Below, piece after piece: positions 48,455 to 59,907 of a stretch of 64,000 nucleotides of DNA (its first letter is position 1; every line of letters starts with the position of its first letter). The position numbers and the translations under genes are program-made. The notes below the pieces were generated by a model that saw only the letters and a program-made list of their open reading frames with translations, searched no databases and was not told the origin of the DNA. The stretch comes from Pomacea canaliculata (Eukaryota > Mollusca > Gastropoda > Architaenioglossa > Ampullariidae): contig NC_037596.1 of NCBI RefSeq assembly GCF_003073045.1, positions 10,227,950-10,291,949 of the forward strand. The letters are read 5' to 3'.

Positions 48455-50824
48455 TCACACTCTTAAATTGGCGATGGCTTGCACTTCATTAGGATGAAGG
48501 CGTACTATCAGCGAGCTGTATTCTGCACTCGGAAACTGGATAGAACAATAGCCTGTAACGGGCCCTGGTCCTTCTACTATCAGGAAGGTGGAATTCCCGA
48601 AAGCCTCTTCAGTCCCATCCTTGACAAACCAACATTTCGTAAATTTCGTTTTCTTTCAATTGACGATGATGGTGGTGGTGACGATAACGATAACGATAAT
48701 GATGATAAATATGAGGAGGAGAAGGACGTCGTAGATGACGAGGAAGATGATGATAATGAGTTATACAAACGGATTGTAACAAACTATTATATAATTTAAT
48801 AAAATAATACAGAATTATTTGTGCAAAGTTTCTTTGCACTAGAAAAATAATTCAGCATTTTACAATAATAAAACTGTAGGCGGTTCAAGGAAAGGCGTGT
48901 AATAACATAAACCAGGGCTTCTGCTTATGCAAAAAATTGCGTACAGTACGCATTAAAAGTTCGGAGGACCCCTTCAATTTTCGTCAATGGGGTCCCATTC
49001 AAATTTGGGCGAAGAACAGGGACCCCTTAAAAATCTGAAGAAGGGGTCCCTGAGACCCCAAAGAATTTAGCTTTAGAAGAAGCCCTGATAAACGTATCGC
49101 ATTAATTTTCACTCTACTATAAATTTTTCTGTACTTAAAACCTGTATAATGAAGAATAACTTGAAATAAACTGTTCACCATACCAGTTATTAAATAACAC
49201 GTACCTCGGCCAGCTTAATGAATTGGCATGTGTAATGTCGACTTAAGATGTAAATATTTTCAACTTGACAGCCTGCGGTATACATGGTCTGGTCCTGATT
49301 TGGTTCTATCCCGCAACCCAAGGTTGGGTTATCTGGAAACATATTTAATGAGAATCACCTCTTCCATTTAAAAATGGATATGTGAGAAATAAAACGAAAA
49401 GATGGTGACATATGAGACGGCAGCTGTCACAAAATAAGGTAACAACTAAAAGCGAAATGTAGGAACTTTTCATTCAGTTACACAAAAAAAAATTCAATAA
49501 TAAATCGCGAGAAATAAAATTCAAAAGTGGAGATTACTACTTCCAAATGTATCTGTATGAACTAAACGTTTTTCATGGGCAGCCGACAAGCAGGTTTATA
49601 GAGATATGAGCAGAAATCCAGTAATCTGATCTCATAAATGCTTATGATAAACAGAAGAGGAATAGATTGTTCATCCATGAAAACGCCTTAGCTAAGTGAG
49701 GATCAGTTTCTTTTCTGTGGATTTTACTTTCAGGAATTGTTTTTTTTATTATTTATTTCTATATGTCGGAGAACACCAAGGCTGTGTGGAAGGTCTAGAT
49801 CCCTCCAAAACTCAATCAAAAGCATTACAGAGATCTAGGGTAGAGGGAGGTTGTACAAGTGTATAATAAGACAATGAAAGGTGTAGCTTGATGACCACAA
49901 AGGGAGTAAACTTGTGGTCTGCCTTGTGTGCTCTCTGAAAGCTTCCATCACCATTTCTGTTGCCTACATCTTTGCTGAAAAAATCAGGGACCAACTCGAC
50001 CTTCTTGCTCCTCACGCTCACTACACACCAAGCCACAGAGCTAAACAGTTTTCAGTTCAAAATTAAGGGGTACTAAATAATCTATGTACTTACTTCTTAT
50101 GGCTAAGTTGCAGGTGTAGTCGGTCATGTACGTGGTGCTGTACGTATTTATGTTATCAAAAGCCCTGCAGGTGATGCTCAAGGACTCCAGCACAGAATGT
50201 GAGAATATTTTCAGAACGCTGGAACCGTCATCCGATCGCTCTGCGGCAGCACCAGTGAGAAGTGAACTGCAAAACTCACCCCGTAAACACACCGCAACAT
50301 TCAGGAGGCTGATTTCATCGTTATTGCTGCCATCCCTTTTCAACAGGTGCCAGGACACATGCTGGTCAGGCGTGAGGTCTACACATTTAAAAAATAGGGG
50401 AGCCGGATCCACATCCACAGGAGAGTCAGAACTGCACCCTTCGATAGCATGACCTATAAATGTAGCACATAATATTTTAAAATTTATTTTACAACAAACA
50501 AATATTCACATTAAAAAATTCAATTGCCATTTTTACAGTAAATTTCATTTGAATTGTATAACATACTATAAGGGAAATATCAAAATATAATAACAAAATA
50601 AATGACCAAAAGATTTCATCTCTCATTCTTTTTTTAGTTTTATCTTAGCTCTACGTAGTCTTTTTTCTCCTCCTCCTCTTCTCCTCCTCCTCCTCCTCCT
50701 CATCATCATCATGATGTAATCATTATCTTTATAGAATTTTTTGCTTATTATGGTTAGCGAAAGGCTTACCTGAGCAGTCCTTCAGTATTACAAGCAAAAC
50801 AAGGCTGGCAAGTACAGACATCAT
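48455..50824 (-). CDS. Secreted Cys-rich Ig-like protein, paralogue A (4 exons)
   Basis: The model gives 235 residues. Exon 1 (50824-50770) encodes a signal peptide, MMSVLASLVLLVILKDCS, and ends at GTAAGC. Exon 2 (50453-50094) encodes FFKCVDLTPDQHVSWHLL, SITCRAFDN and TDYTC. The Cys, Trp and Tyr-x-Cys spacing suggests an Ig-like fold. Exon 3 (49332-49205) contains GCQVENIYILSRHYTCQF. Exon 4 (48619-48455) contains GYCSIQF and ends LRV. Intron phases are 1, 1 and 0, all with GT-AG borders, and the same structure recurs in two paralogues. Introns are 316, 761 and 585 nt; the third holds a 175-bp MITE. No membrane segment follows, so the product is probably secreted. The family is not recognised. 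The longer upstream frame before the two ATGs is taken as untranslated. Confidence 0.8.
48913..49087. mobile_element. 175-bp MITE with 6-bp target duplication
   Basis: The termini CAGGGCTTCT and AGAAGCCCTG are inverted repeats, flanked by ATAAAC on both sides (48907-48912 and 49088-49093). The matching site in unit 2 has a single ATAAAC and no insert. Intron 3 is 585 nt here and 404 nt in unit 2, a difference of 181, which is exactly 175 plus 6. The interior has GGGACCCCTT and AAGGGGTCCC in inverted order, so it can fold. A 6-bp duplication with CAGGG ends suggests a hAT-related family, but the superfamily is uncertain. Confidence 0.9.
50667..50714. repeat. (TCC)n / (TCA)n microsatellite
   Basis: A pyrimidine-rich TCC tract runs into CATCATCATC, just 3' of exon 1 of the minus-strand gene, within intron 1. 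It is present also in unit 2 near 56833-56880. Confidence 0.85.
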
Positions 50825-52361
50825 TGTGTTGATGGAAATGCCCGGATTATGAAAACAGAGAAGTTGTTTTGCTCGAGATCTTTTCCCCAACAGACAGACA
50901 CAAAAACCTGGAAACCGAAAATTGTGGTGCAAATAATAATAAGTCTATAAAGATTTCACTTTAATGACATGGTCAAATGAACAAATTGTTCGTAATTTAG
51001 GCAAAAGATGAAATAATGATTTTCTGAAATTTTTCCGATATATATTTTTGGATAATTTTAGTCAGAGAACTTTGTCAACATGGTGGTTTCTACGAGACAG
51101 GAGCTAAGAAAGGCGACCTTACCAGTCCTGTGTAGCTGTCAAAGTGAAGGAGATGGAGATGCTGCTCACTCACTGGCTGGTTCGATTTATTTCGTCGGGA
51201 GACCAACAAACCTGTCCAACAAAACAGTGCAGATGTCACTGATGGGAGGAACAGCAATAAAGTTTTCATAATTTTTTAAGATCGCGAAATACCACTAAAG
51301 AAAAATAAAAAATACCGCAAGAATATGAAGCATGGTTGGTTTATCGACATGTTCATGTTTATTGTTTTGTTTTGTTTTTTTGTTCATACATCTGTAGTTG
51401 ATACCACCTGATTTAAAGAAACGAAGATGATAAAATCATGATATTACACAGGAGTTATTAGGCGGTAACTATGTGTGGTTTCCATCAAGATGAACAAAGG
51501 AAAACATTTTTTTTGTTAGCGCGTCTTTGCTTTTTTTAAAATTTCAACTTCATAGAAATTTCAAAGTTTGATTGCTATCTTCTGTTTGCGTGACTGTAAG
51601 CATCATATACTCTGTTCCACAAGGATAGTTACTGCTAGACTCGGACATTCAGTCAATGGAATCCCGTTTTCAAAACAAATGAAGCGTATTAATTCCATAA
51701 AGGGTTTTAATGGCGGTCATCATTTGTGGTTTCCATCAAGAGGAACGAACGATTATGCTCGAACACAAAACAGCCGAAGTCTGGTAATATTTTTTTAATA
51801 ATTTTCAAGTTAAGCATGGATGCCTGATTATTTTGAAAGCAAGAATCAAAGAAGATGAAAACCTGTACTGCACATAAAAAACAAACAAAATGTTTCGCTG
51901 GGATGATTTTTAATAATGGTATATATTTATATATTACAGCCACAGAATGAAAAAAATTACTCCAGGTTTGCATATCATATCAAGGAACAAAATTTAAGAA
52001 AAATGTTTTTGAAAACTAAGTGAAAGAAATGTTGGGACACTCGATCATTTGTTCTTCTTATTTAATAAATGGTTTTAGTAGGAAAGACATTCCGGAGGAG
52101 AATGAGGAGGCTGGGGCTACAAATGTCACCCTACCGTCCACCTCCTCTTTACCTGTCTGTTGTAGTGCATGTGGTAGTACCATCTACATGTCGTAGTCTT
52201 GCTATACTGCCTTCATATACATATATCCACAGCTGTCGGAGGTAGTGGTACGGTCGATATGCTCCTCCACACCTTACCAGCACAGTGAAGTGGTGAGGGT
52301 GATTGTGATATTATCAGATCTCATTGACAGGGACAGGTAACTCTCACTGATTGGTGGCTGA
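50825..52361. other. Upstream flank of paralogue A, unit 1
   Basis: It should hold the promoter of the minus-strand gene. A motif GGCGGTNANNATNTGTGGTT followed by TCCATCAAGA recurs at about 51461 and 51712. Near 51100-51250 the sequence matches 57230-57430 in unit 2. No other gene is supported. Confidence 0.5.
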
Positions 52362-52722
52362 CAGCATAAAGAAGCCAACATCAGGAGACTTGCGTCCAGA
52401 CGTTCATCCCGAGATTGTGGAAAGAAAAGCCACTCGACGACTAACCCTTCTGCTAGTTACAAAAACATTGTCATGCTCTCTCATGAGTTTCGTGGGGGTC
52501 ACGACTCACATGGGAACATCGTATTCTCTTGAAGTCCTCAGTGTCCTGGCCTTACTGGTCTGTCCGATGAACTCCTCCATCAACCCTGTCCTGTACGCCG
52601 TGAGCGTCCTTCGTGAAGCGAGAAGAAAACTGCGGCGGCTACGCTTGCTGAAGATGTTGAAATCTCGCCGAATGAATATGCACAAAACACTCGTTTTCTC
52701 CGTTAAAATACAGCATCCTTAA
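52362..52722 (+). pseudogene. Orphan TM6-TM7 and tail fragment of GRL101-like gene
   Basis: It duplicates 46052-46406 and encodes the end of the third intracellular loop, TM6 (RRLTLLLVTKTLSCSLMSFV), TM7 (NSSINPVLYA) and the basic tail to the same stop. The 5' edge is the duplication junction at 52362, where it joins non-receptor sequence, so no receptor can be made. The frame is still open, with several residue changes against the full gene (VGV for VGL, LAL for PAL, NSSI for NSFM). This fits a fairly recent origin. Confidence 0.88.
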
Positions 52723-54765
52723 GACTGAGCGGCTTAGCTTTAAAAAAGTCATTTATTATTTTCATGTATAACGAGAAAAACCTGATAAAATATTTCTAGC
52801 AGAAACGAGTTAGACAGAACAGCTATTTTATCAGTGCTTGGAAACTCTAACAATTTTATATATTATAAGGACTAAGCAAGACTAAGTCTTTGGCATCATC
52901 TGACCCCGAGAGTGCTGTGATTCTGCAGCAGCAAACAGCATCCACCCGCACTGCAGCAGCCGCCACCCGGAATACACACAGACATCGCGCGGTGTCGCAT
53001 CATGACAACAGCTTACAAGGACCAACGCTAGAACAATTCTTCACTTTGCCTGCAACAACATTGTAACCGCCCACGGCAGCCTGCCTCAATCTTTACATTT
53101 GACGAAAAACATTCTATCATGTATGACAATTCTTAAAAATCCAGCAATCGCTTTGCTAGTCCTTTTAAAGTAAAAAAAATACTTTTGCTGGATTATTCCA
53201 GACAAGTCTTACAAATGTTTTCTTTATTTGAGTTATTGTCAGTGGATTGTACTTGAGATTTCTTTTGCGGGTTAGTATATGTTTCAGTCATCAACGGGTT
53301 TAAAAAGTCGTGATCGTTGTTTATCCTAAGCTATAATTCGTTCCCTCACCACCTTCCCACCTCACTCCCCCATTTTTATACTTCTTTTAAAGTTTTGTTC
53401 ACTCATTTTGTATCTTCGTTTTTGTTCCTCACATTATTATTCTTAGATGAATATCCATATGTGTGGCTGTGATTCGACGAGTGACATTGTAATTCCTATA
53501 GATTATATAACTGTGACATTAATTAAACACTTCTTTCAACTTTCCTCTACCCGTAGTCTGGAAGCCAAAGCAAAAAATAAATAAATAAATAAATAATAAA
53601 TAAATCATGTACCTCTGCACATTAATGAGTAAATTTTGTCTTATTTTTCAAGTCTTGACAATAGAAGTTTGTCTTCCAGTAAAAACACAAAGCTCATCCC
53701 GCTCAGATGTTTTTTTGTTTTTGTTTTTTTTTTTTTTTTTGATAGGTGACCCCACGACATTTTATCTGATGTTCACACTTGCCATTTATTTGTTGGTAAA
53801 GATTTAAGCATCGTGAGACAGTTTCCGAGGTTCAAGCGACACAAAATATAAATTTCGTAAACAATACACTCTTTCCAGTTGACAGATCACATCATCTTTG
53901 CACGACATCTTGTAACTGAAACTAAAACTCTAATAGCGCCTAGTGACAGCGAAACAAAAAGAGTGGCTGTGAGCTGAAAAAATGTCATAACAAGATAGCA
54001 GTTTAAAAAATAGTCATTAATTCTTGATGTATGCAAAACAAAGACAGTAAGCTATATTCAATAGCTAAAAACCTAGTGAATTTATCTCAACAGGTCTTCC
54101 GGTCAAAAAGATTGTTAAAGCTGCCTGCTCCTGAAGAGTGGATTGCTTCTTTTAGTTAGAAGACAATTATTACTAATCCATTTACCCTGTAAGCTTATAT
54201 ATCAGCTTGATGATGATGATTTAGCTTTTCATAAAATGTCTTCTAAGTAATCATCTTTTTTTCAAAAGGCTCCTTACAATTTTTTTCAGAACTGTAATTC
54301 ATTTAAAGGTCAACACGAACGCTCAGAAACAGAGCTGGAAACAGAACATTATCACTAAAACATATTCCAGTGGTATTTTATGACGAAGAGGCACAAGAAA
54401 TAAAATGACTATTATATTAATGTTTTGTCGTAATCACGTCTGGATTTGTCCAGAAAGCAGGAAGTGATGAAATGTTAGTATTTCTAAAAATAGAATCGTT
54501 TGCATGAGCTGTTTATGTCATTGTAACTCAATCATCTCTCGCCCATTATTTCACCCACATAAGAACATTCATGTCTTAGACACTGACCATCAGGATTCAC
54601 GAAATTTTATTTCTTCTTCATCATACGATACACTTCCATTGATAGCAGCTGGACAATTCTTCGACGGCGTCTTTAAAGATAAGTAAATCTGCTTCAAGTA
54701 CGGGAAACTTAAAATTTAGACGCCTCTGAATACAAATTATTAGAGAAGAGTGGTTTGTAAGTGTA
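52723..54765. other. 3' spacer, unit 2
   Basis: It matches 46407-48454 and has no supported gene. An AAAT microsatellite (about 53572-53603) and a longer poly(T) run (near 53724-53740) differ in length from unit 1. Confidence 0.6.
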
Positions 54766-56994
54766 TCACACTCTTAAATCGGCGATGTCTTGCACTTCAT
54801 TAGGATGAAGGCGTACTATCAGTGAACTGTATTCTGTACTCGGAAACTGGATAGAACAAATGCCTGTAACGGGGACTGGTCCTTCTACTAACATGAAGGT
54901 GGAATTCCCGAACTCCTCTTCAGTCCCATCCTTGACAAACCAACATTTCGTAAATTTCGTTTTCTTTCAATTGACGATGATGGTGGTGGTGACGATAACG
55001 ATAATGATAATGATGATAAATATAAGGAGGAGAAGGACGTCGTAGATGACGAGGAAGATGATGATAATGAGTTATACAAACGGATTGTAACAAACTATTA
55101 TATAATTTAATAAAATAATACACAATTCTTTGTGCAATGTTTCTTTGCACTAGAAAAATAATTCAGCATTTTACAATAATAAAACTGTAGGCGGTTCAAG
55201 CAAAGGCGTGTAATAACATAAACGTATCACATTAATTTTCACTCTACTATAAATTTTTCTGTACTTAAAACCTGTATAATGAAGAACAACTTGAAATAAA
55301 CTGTTCACCATACCAGGTATTAAATAATACGTACCTCGGCCAGCTTAATGAATTGGCATGTGTAATGTCGACTTAAGATGTAAATATTTTCAACTTGACA
55401 GCCTGCGGTATACATGGTCTGGTCCTGATTTGGTTCTATCCCGCAACCCAAGGTTGGGTTATCTGGAAACATATTTAATAAGAATCACCGCTTCCATTTA
55501 AAAATGGATATGTGAGAAATAAAACGAAAAGATGGTGACATATGAGACGGCAGCTGTCACAAAATAAGGTAACAACTAAAAGCGAAATGTAGGAACTTTT
55601 CATTCATTTACACAAAAAAATTTCAAAAATAAATCGCGAAAAATACAATTCAAAAGTGGAGATTAATACTTCCAAAAGTACCTGTATGAACTAGACGTTT
55701 TTCATGGGCAGCCAACAAGCAGGTTTATAGAGATATGAGCAGAAATCCAGTAATCTGATCTCATAAATGCTTATGATTAACAGAAGAGGAATAGATTGTT
55801 CATCCACGAAAACGCCTTAGCTAAGTGAGGATCAGTTTCTTTTCTGTGGATTTTACTTTCAGGAATTTTTTTTTTCTTATTTATTTCTATATGTCGGAGA
55901 ACACCACGGCTGTGTGGATGGTCTCGATCCCTCCAAAACTCAATCAAAAGCATTACAGAGATCTAGGGTAGAGGGAGGTTGTACAAGTGTATAATAAGAC
56001 AATGAAAGGTGTAGCTTGATGACCACAAAGGGACTAAACTTGTGGTCTGCCTTGTGTGCTCTCTGAAACCTTCCATCACCATTTCTGTTGCCTACATCTT
56101 TGCTGAAAAAATCAGGGACCAACTCGACCTTCTTACTGCTCATGCTCACTACACACCAAGCCACAGAGCTAAACAGTTTTCAGTTCAAAATTAAGGGGTA
56201 CTAAATAATCTATGTACTTACTTCTTATGGCTAAGTTGCAGGTGTAGTCGGTCATGAACGTGGTGCTGTACGTATTTATGTTATCAAAAGCCCTGCAGGT
56301 GATGCTCAAGGACTCCAGCACAGAATGTGAGAATATTTTCAGAACGCTGGAGCCGTCATCCGATCGCTCTGCGGCAGCACCAGTGAGCAGTGAACTGCAA
56401 AATTCACCACGTAAACACACCGCAACATTCAGGAGGCTGATTTCATCGTTATTGCTGCCATCCCTTTTCAACAGGTGCCAGGACACATGCTGGTCAGGCG
56501 TGAGGTCTACACATTTAAAAAATAGGGGAGCCGGATCCACATCCACAGGAGAGTCAGAACTGCACCCTTCGATAGCATGACCTATAAATGTAGTACATAA
56601 TTTTAAAAAAAAATTATTAAAAAAAATTATTTTACAACAAACAAATATTCACATTTAAAACATTCAATTGCCATTGTTACACTAAATTTCATTTGAATTG
56701 TATAAAATACTATAAGGGAAATATCACATATTTAAATGTGATATAATATAAATATAATAACCAATTAATGACCAAAAGATTTCATCTCTCATTCTTTTTT
56801 TTAGTTTTATCTTAGCTCTACGTAGTCTTTTTTCTCCCCCTCCTCTTCTTCTTCTCCTCCTCCTCCTCCTCATCATCATTATGATGTAATCATTTTCTTT
56901 ATAGAATTTTTTGCTTATTGATGTTAGCGAAAGGCTTACCTGAGCAGTCCTTCAGTATTACAAGCAAAACAAGGCTGGCAAGTACAGACATCAT
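54766..56994 (-). CDS. Secreted Cys-rich Ig-like protein, paralogue B (4 exons)
   Basis: Same structure as paralogue A: exon 1 56994-56940 (signal peptide), exon 2 56581-56222, exon 3 55462-55335, exon 4 54930-54766. Exon lengths 55, 360, 128 and 165 nt and all phases are identical, giving 235 residues. Introns are 358, 759 and 404 nt. Exons 1 and 3 are identical in sequence to paralogue A. Exon 2 differs at five bases, only one of them changing a residue (Tyr to Phe). Exon 4 differs at eight of 54 residues. All frames are open, so this copy looks functional. Its upstream region has an extra block with a pogo-like element that paralogue A lacks, so its promoter context may differ. Confidence 0.8.
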
Positions 56995-57432
56995 TGTGTT
57001 GATGGAAATGCCCGGATTATGAAAACAGAGAAGTTGTTTTGCTCGAGATCTTTTCCCCAACAGACAGGCACAAAAACCTAGAAACCGAAAATTGTGGTGC
57101 AAATAATAATAAGTCTATAAAGATTTCACTTTAATGACATGGTCAAATGAACAAATGCTTCATAATTTAGGCAAAGGTTGAAATAATGATTTTCTGAAAT
57201 ATTTCTGATACATATTTTGGACTATTTTAGTCAGAGAACTTTGTCAACATGGTTTCTACGAGACAGGAGCTCGGAAGAGGCGACCTTACCAGTCCTGTGT
57301 AGCTGTCAAAGTGAAGGAGATGGAGATGCTGCTTACTCACTCACTGGCTGGTTCGATTTATTTCTTCGGGACACCAATAAACCTGTCCAACAAAACAGTG
57401 CAGGTGTCACAGATGGGAGGAACAGCAATAAA

Positions 57433-58765
57433 CTGTGGTGCTTCAGTGTAATTGCTGTCCTGCGGATATCCAGACAAGTGATGGAGTGATGGCCAAAGGA
57501 AAGTCATCATGTCCACAGGTTAGTCAGGCTTTCGAGTGAAGGCATTAGTAATTCAGGGAGGGATTGTGTTTTGATTTATTGTTCAAGACAAAGCAAAGAA
57601 AGCAGGTAAAATATTTGATATTGTACATCATAAATTATGAATTATTTTGTTAAGGTATCTGTGTTTAAACACTTCCAAACAAATTGATATAATACAGTGA
57701 TTTTAAAGCACGATTCCCTCCTTGGCTTAATTAATATTTTTAATAAATCCTTAGAGAAAATTTTGTTGTAAGCAGTGGAAACTATTATAAAAGAAAGACA
57801 CATCAGTGTACAGTGGAAGCTCGGTTAACGAACTTAATCCGTTCTGGAAAGCTGTTCGTTATCCGAAATGTTCGTTATCCGAAACAATTTTTTCCATAAG
57901 AAATAAAGGAAATATATTTAATTGGTTCCCAGCCCCTGTTGACTCGCTAATATTTGAAAGTTACAGGCTGTATATATATAGGTATTTGTTTTAATGAGAA
58001 CAGTTATAATGCAAAATAAATGGAGTTAAATAAACATAAAAAACATTAACGAAAGCATTTAAACATCAGAAAACTTGCCGTTTTGACGGCGTGGTTGGAA
58101 GCAAGTGTGGGGAGGAAGGGGTGGAATTACTGCTTGGATTCCCCCTCCATGAGCACGTGACATTATAAAATCGGGGGAGACTTCTCTTTTCTGTAGCTTT
58201 GAGGTTAAAGGACAAAACCTGTCCAGTGTCTGTTCCTTCTGCCTTTTTTGTAAACCTCTTCGGTTATACGACATCACAAATCCGACAGACGCATGCCACC
58301 TTCATACTTTGAAATCATTTCCTTTTTCATTCTTTTGTTGGCCGCTTCCTTGCCATTACCTCATTACTATTAATTGCTCTTAATCTTCTTTGGAGCCATG
58401 ATTGAGGATTATCTTACTAAAATAAAACACAAAAATCACTAAATAAGAAGAATGCGCATAGATAAGGAACGACTGATCGTAACTGCGTCTCGAGCGCAAA
58501 TGATGACATGCTGGTCGGTCACGTGTGGTTCACGTGGCTGTTCGTTATCCGAAATTTTGTTCGCTATCCGAGACAAACTTTTAACGAAATTTGTGTTCGT
58601 TATCCGAAATATTCGCTATCCGAGGCGTTCGCTAACCGAGGTTCCACTGTATGTGCATGTGTTATTCTCTTTCTGTGTGCGGGGTCGCAAATATTTTGTC
58701 CCTTTGTCCTGCCTGATACGCTCTTTCATGATTAAACTAATTTACTGACCGCTGTAGTGTCTTCG
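57433..58765. other. 1.33-kb block present only in unit 2
   Basis: Unit 1 reads GCAATAAAGTTTTCATAATT without a break at about 51257. In unit 2, GCAATAAA is followed by about 1.33 kb before AAGTTTTCATAATT resumes at 58766. The block contains a complete TA-flanked element plus several hundred bases outside it. It is therefore more likely a deletion in unit 1 than a single insertion here. No gene is supported inside. Confidence 0.8.
57811..58649. mobile_element. Pogo/Tigger-like non-autonomous DNA transposon, second family
   Basis: Termini CAGTGGAAGCTCGGTTAACG and CTAACCGAGGTTCCACTG are near-perfect inverted repeats, flanked by TA (57809-57810 and 58650-58651). Several sub-terminal TTCGTTATCCGAAA or TTCGCTATCCGA repeats lie near both ends. 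On the minus strand near 58250-58213 a frame reads KRQKEQTLDRF, like the C-terminal tail of pogo/Tigger transposases. It is related to, but distinct from, the element at 10356-11054. Confidence 0.82.
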
Positions 58766-58867
58766 AAGTTTTCATAATTTTTTAAGATCGCGAAATACCA
58801 CTAAAGAAAAATGAAAAATACCGCAAGAATATGAAGCATGGTTGGTTTATCGACATGTTCATGTTTA

Positions 58868-58912
58868 TTGTTTTGTTTTTTGTTTTTTGTTTTTTGTTTT
58901 TTGTTTTTTGTG
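58868..58912. repeat. (GTTTTTT)n simple repeat
   Basis: About five units of GTTTTTT, expanded relative to the matching place in unit 1 (about 51362-51383). Confidence 0.85.
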
Positions 58913-59907
58913 TTGTTCTTTTTGTTCATACATCTGTAGTTGATACCACCTGATTTAAAGAAAAAAAGAAGATAAAATCATGATATTATACAGGAGTTAT
59001 TAAGCGGTAAATATGTGTGGTTTCCATCAAGATGAACAAAGGAAAACATTTTTTTGTTTGTGCGTCTTTGCTTTTTTTTTTTTAAATTTCAACTTCATAG
59101 AAATTTTAAATTTTGATGGCTGTCTTCTGTTTGCGTGACTGTAAGCATCATATACTCTGTTCCACAAGGATAGTTACTGCTAGACTCGGACATTCAGTGA
59201 ATGGAATCCCGTTATCAAAACAAATGAAGCGTATTCCATCAAGGGTTTTCATGGCGGTCATCATTTGTGGTTTCCATCAAGAGGAACGAACGATTATGTT
59301 CCAACACAAAACAGCCGAAGTCTGGTAATATTTTTTTATTAATTTTCAGGTTAAGCATGGATGCCTGATTATTTTGAAAGCAAGAATCAAAGAAGATGAA
59401 AACGTGTACTGCACATAAAAAACAAACAAAATGTTTCGCTGGGATGATTTTTAATAATGGTATATATTTATATATTACAGCCACAGAATGAAAAAATTGC
59501 TCCAGGTTTGCATATCATATCAAGGAACAAAATTTAGGGAAAATGTTTTTGAAAACTACGTGAAAGAAATGTTGGGACACTCGATCATTTGTTCTTCTTA
59601 TTTACTAAATGGTTTTATTAGGAAAGACATTCAGGAGGAGAATGAGGAGGCTGGGGCTACAAATGTCACCCTACCGTCCACCTCCTCTTTACCTGTCTGT
59701 TGTAGTGCATGTGGTAGTACCATCTACCATCTACATGTTGTAGTCTTGCTATACTGCCTTCATATACAGATATCCACAGCTGTCGTAGGTAGTGGTACGG
59801 TCGCTATGCTCCTCCACACCTTACCAGCACAGTGAAGTGGTGAGGGTGATTGTGATATTATCACATCTCATTGACAGGGACAGGTAACTATCACTGATTG
59901 GTGGCTG

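Larger units (their letters stand above)
46052..52361. repeat. Segmental duplication unit 1 (6.31 kb)
   Basis: It starts at CAGCATAAAGAAG inside the GRL101-like 7TM coding sequence and ends at GATTGGTGGCTG. It is repeated directly as 52362-59907 with scattered substitutions and few indels. The offset at the left edge is 6310 bp. Contents: the end of the receptor gene, a spacer, a four-exon secreted-protein gene on the minus strand, and an upstream flank. Confidence 0.92.
52362..59907. repeat. Segmental duplication unit 2 (7.55 kb)
   Basis: A direct copy of 46052-52361, ending at GATTGGTGGCTG (59907), after which sequence similarity to unit 1 stops. It is longer because of about 1.33 kb at about 57433-58765 that unit 1 lacks, and it lacks the 175-bp MITE. 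Confidence 0.92.

Noticed and set aside
48479..48799. Plus-strand 106-codon frame with an acidic Asp/Glu run
   Set aside because: It is the antisense of exon 4 plus a GAT/GAC-rich intron stretch. The unit 2 copy does not keep the frame.
49799..50040. Minus-strand frame beginning AWCVVSVRSKKVEL, open in both duplicates (also 55940-56164), as an extra exon of the Ig-like gene
   Set aside because: The frame after its likely acceptor needs phase 2, while the preceding exon leaves in phase 1 and the exons on both sides already join in phase. It differs between the copies at about intron-like levels.
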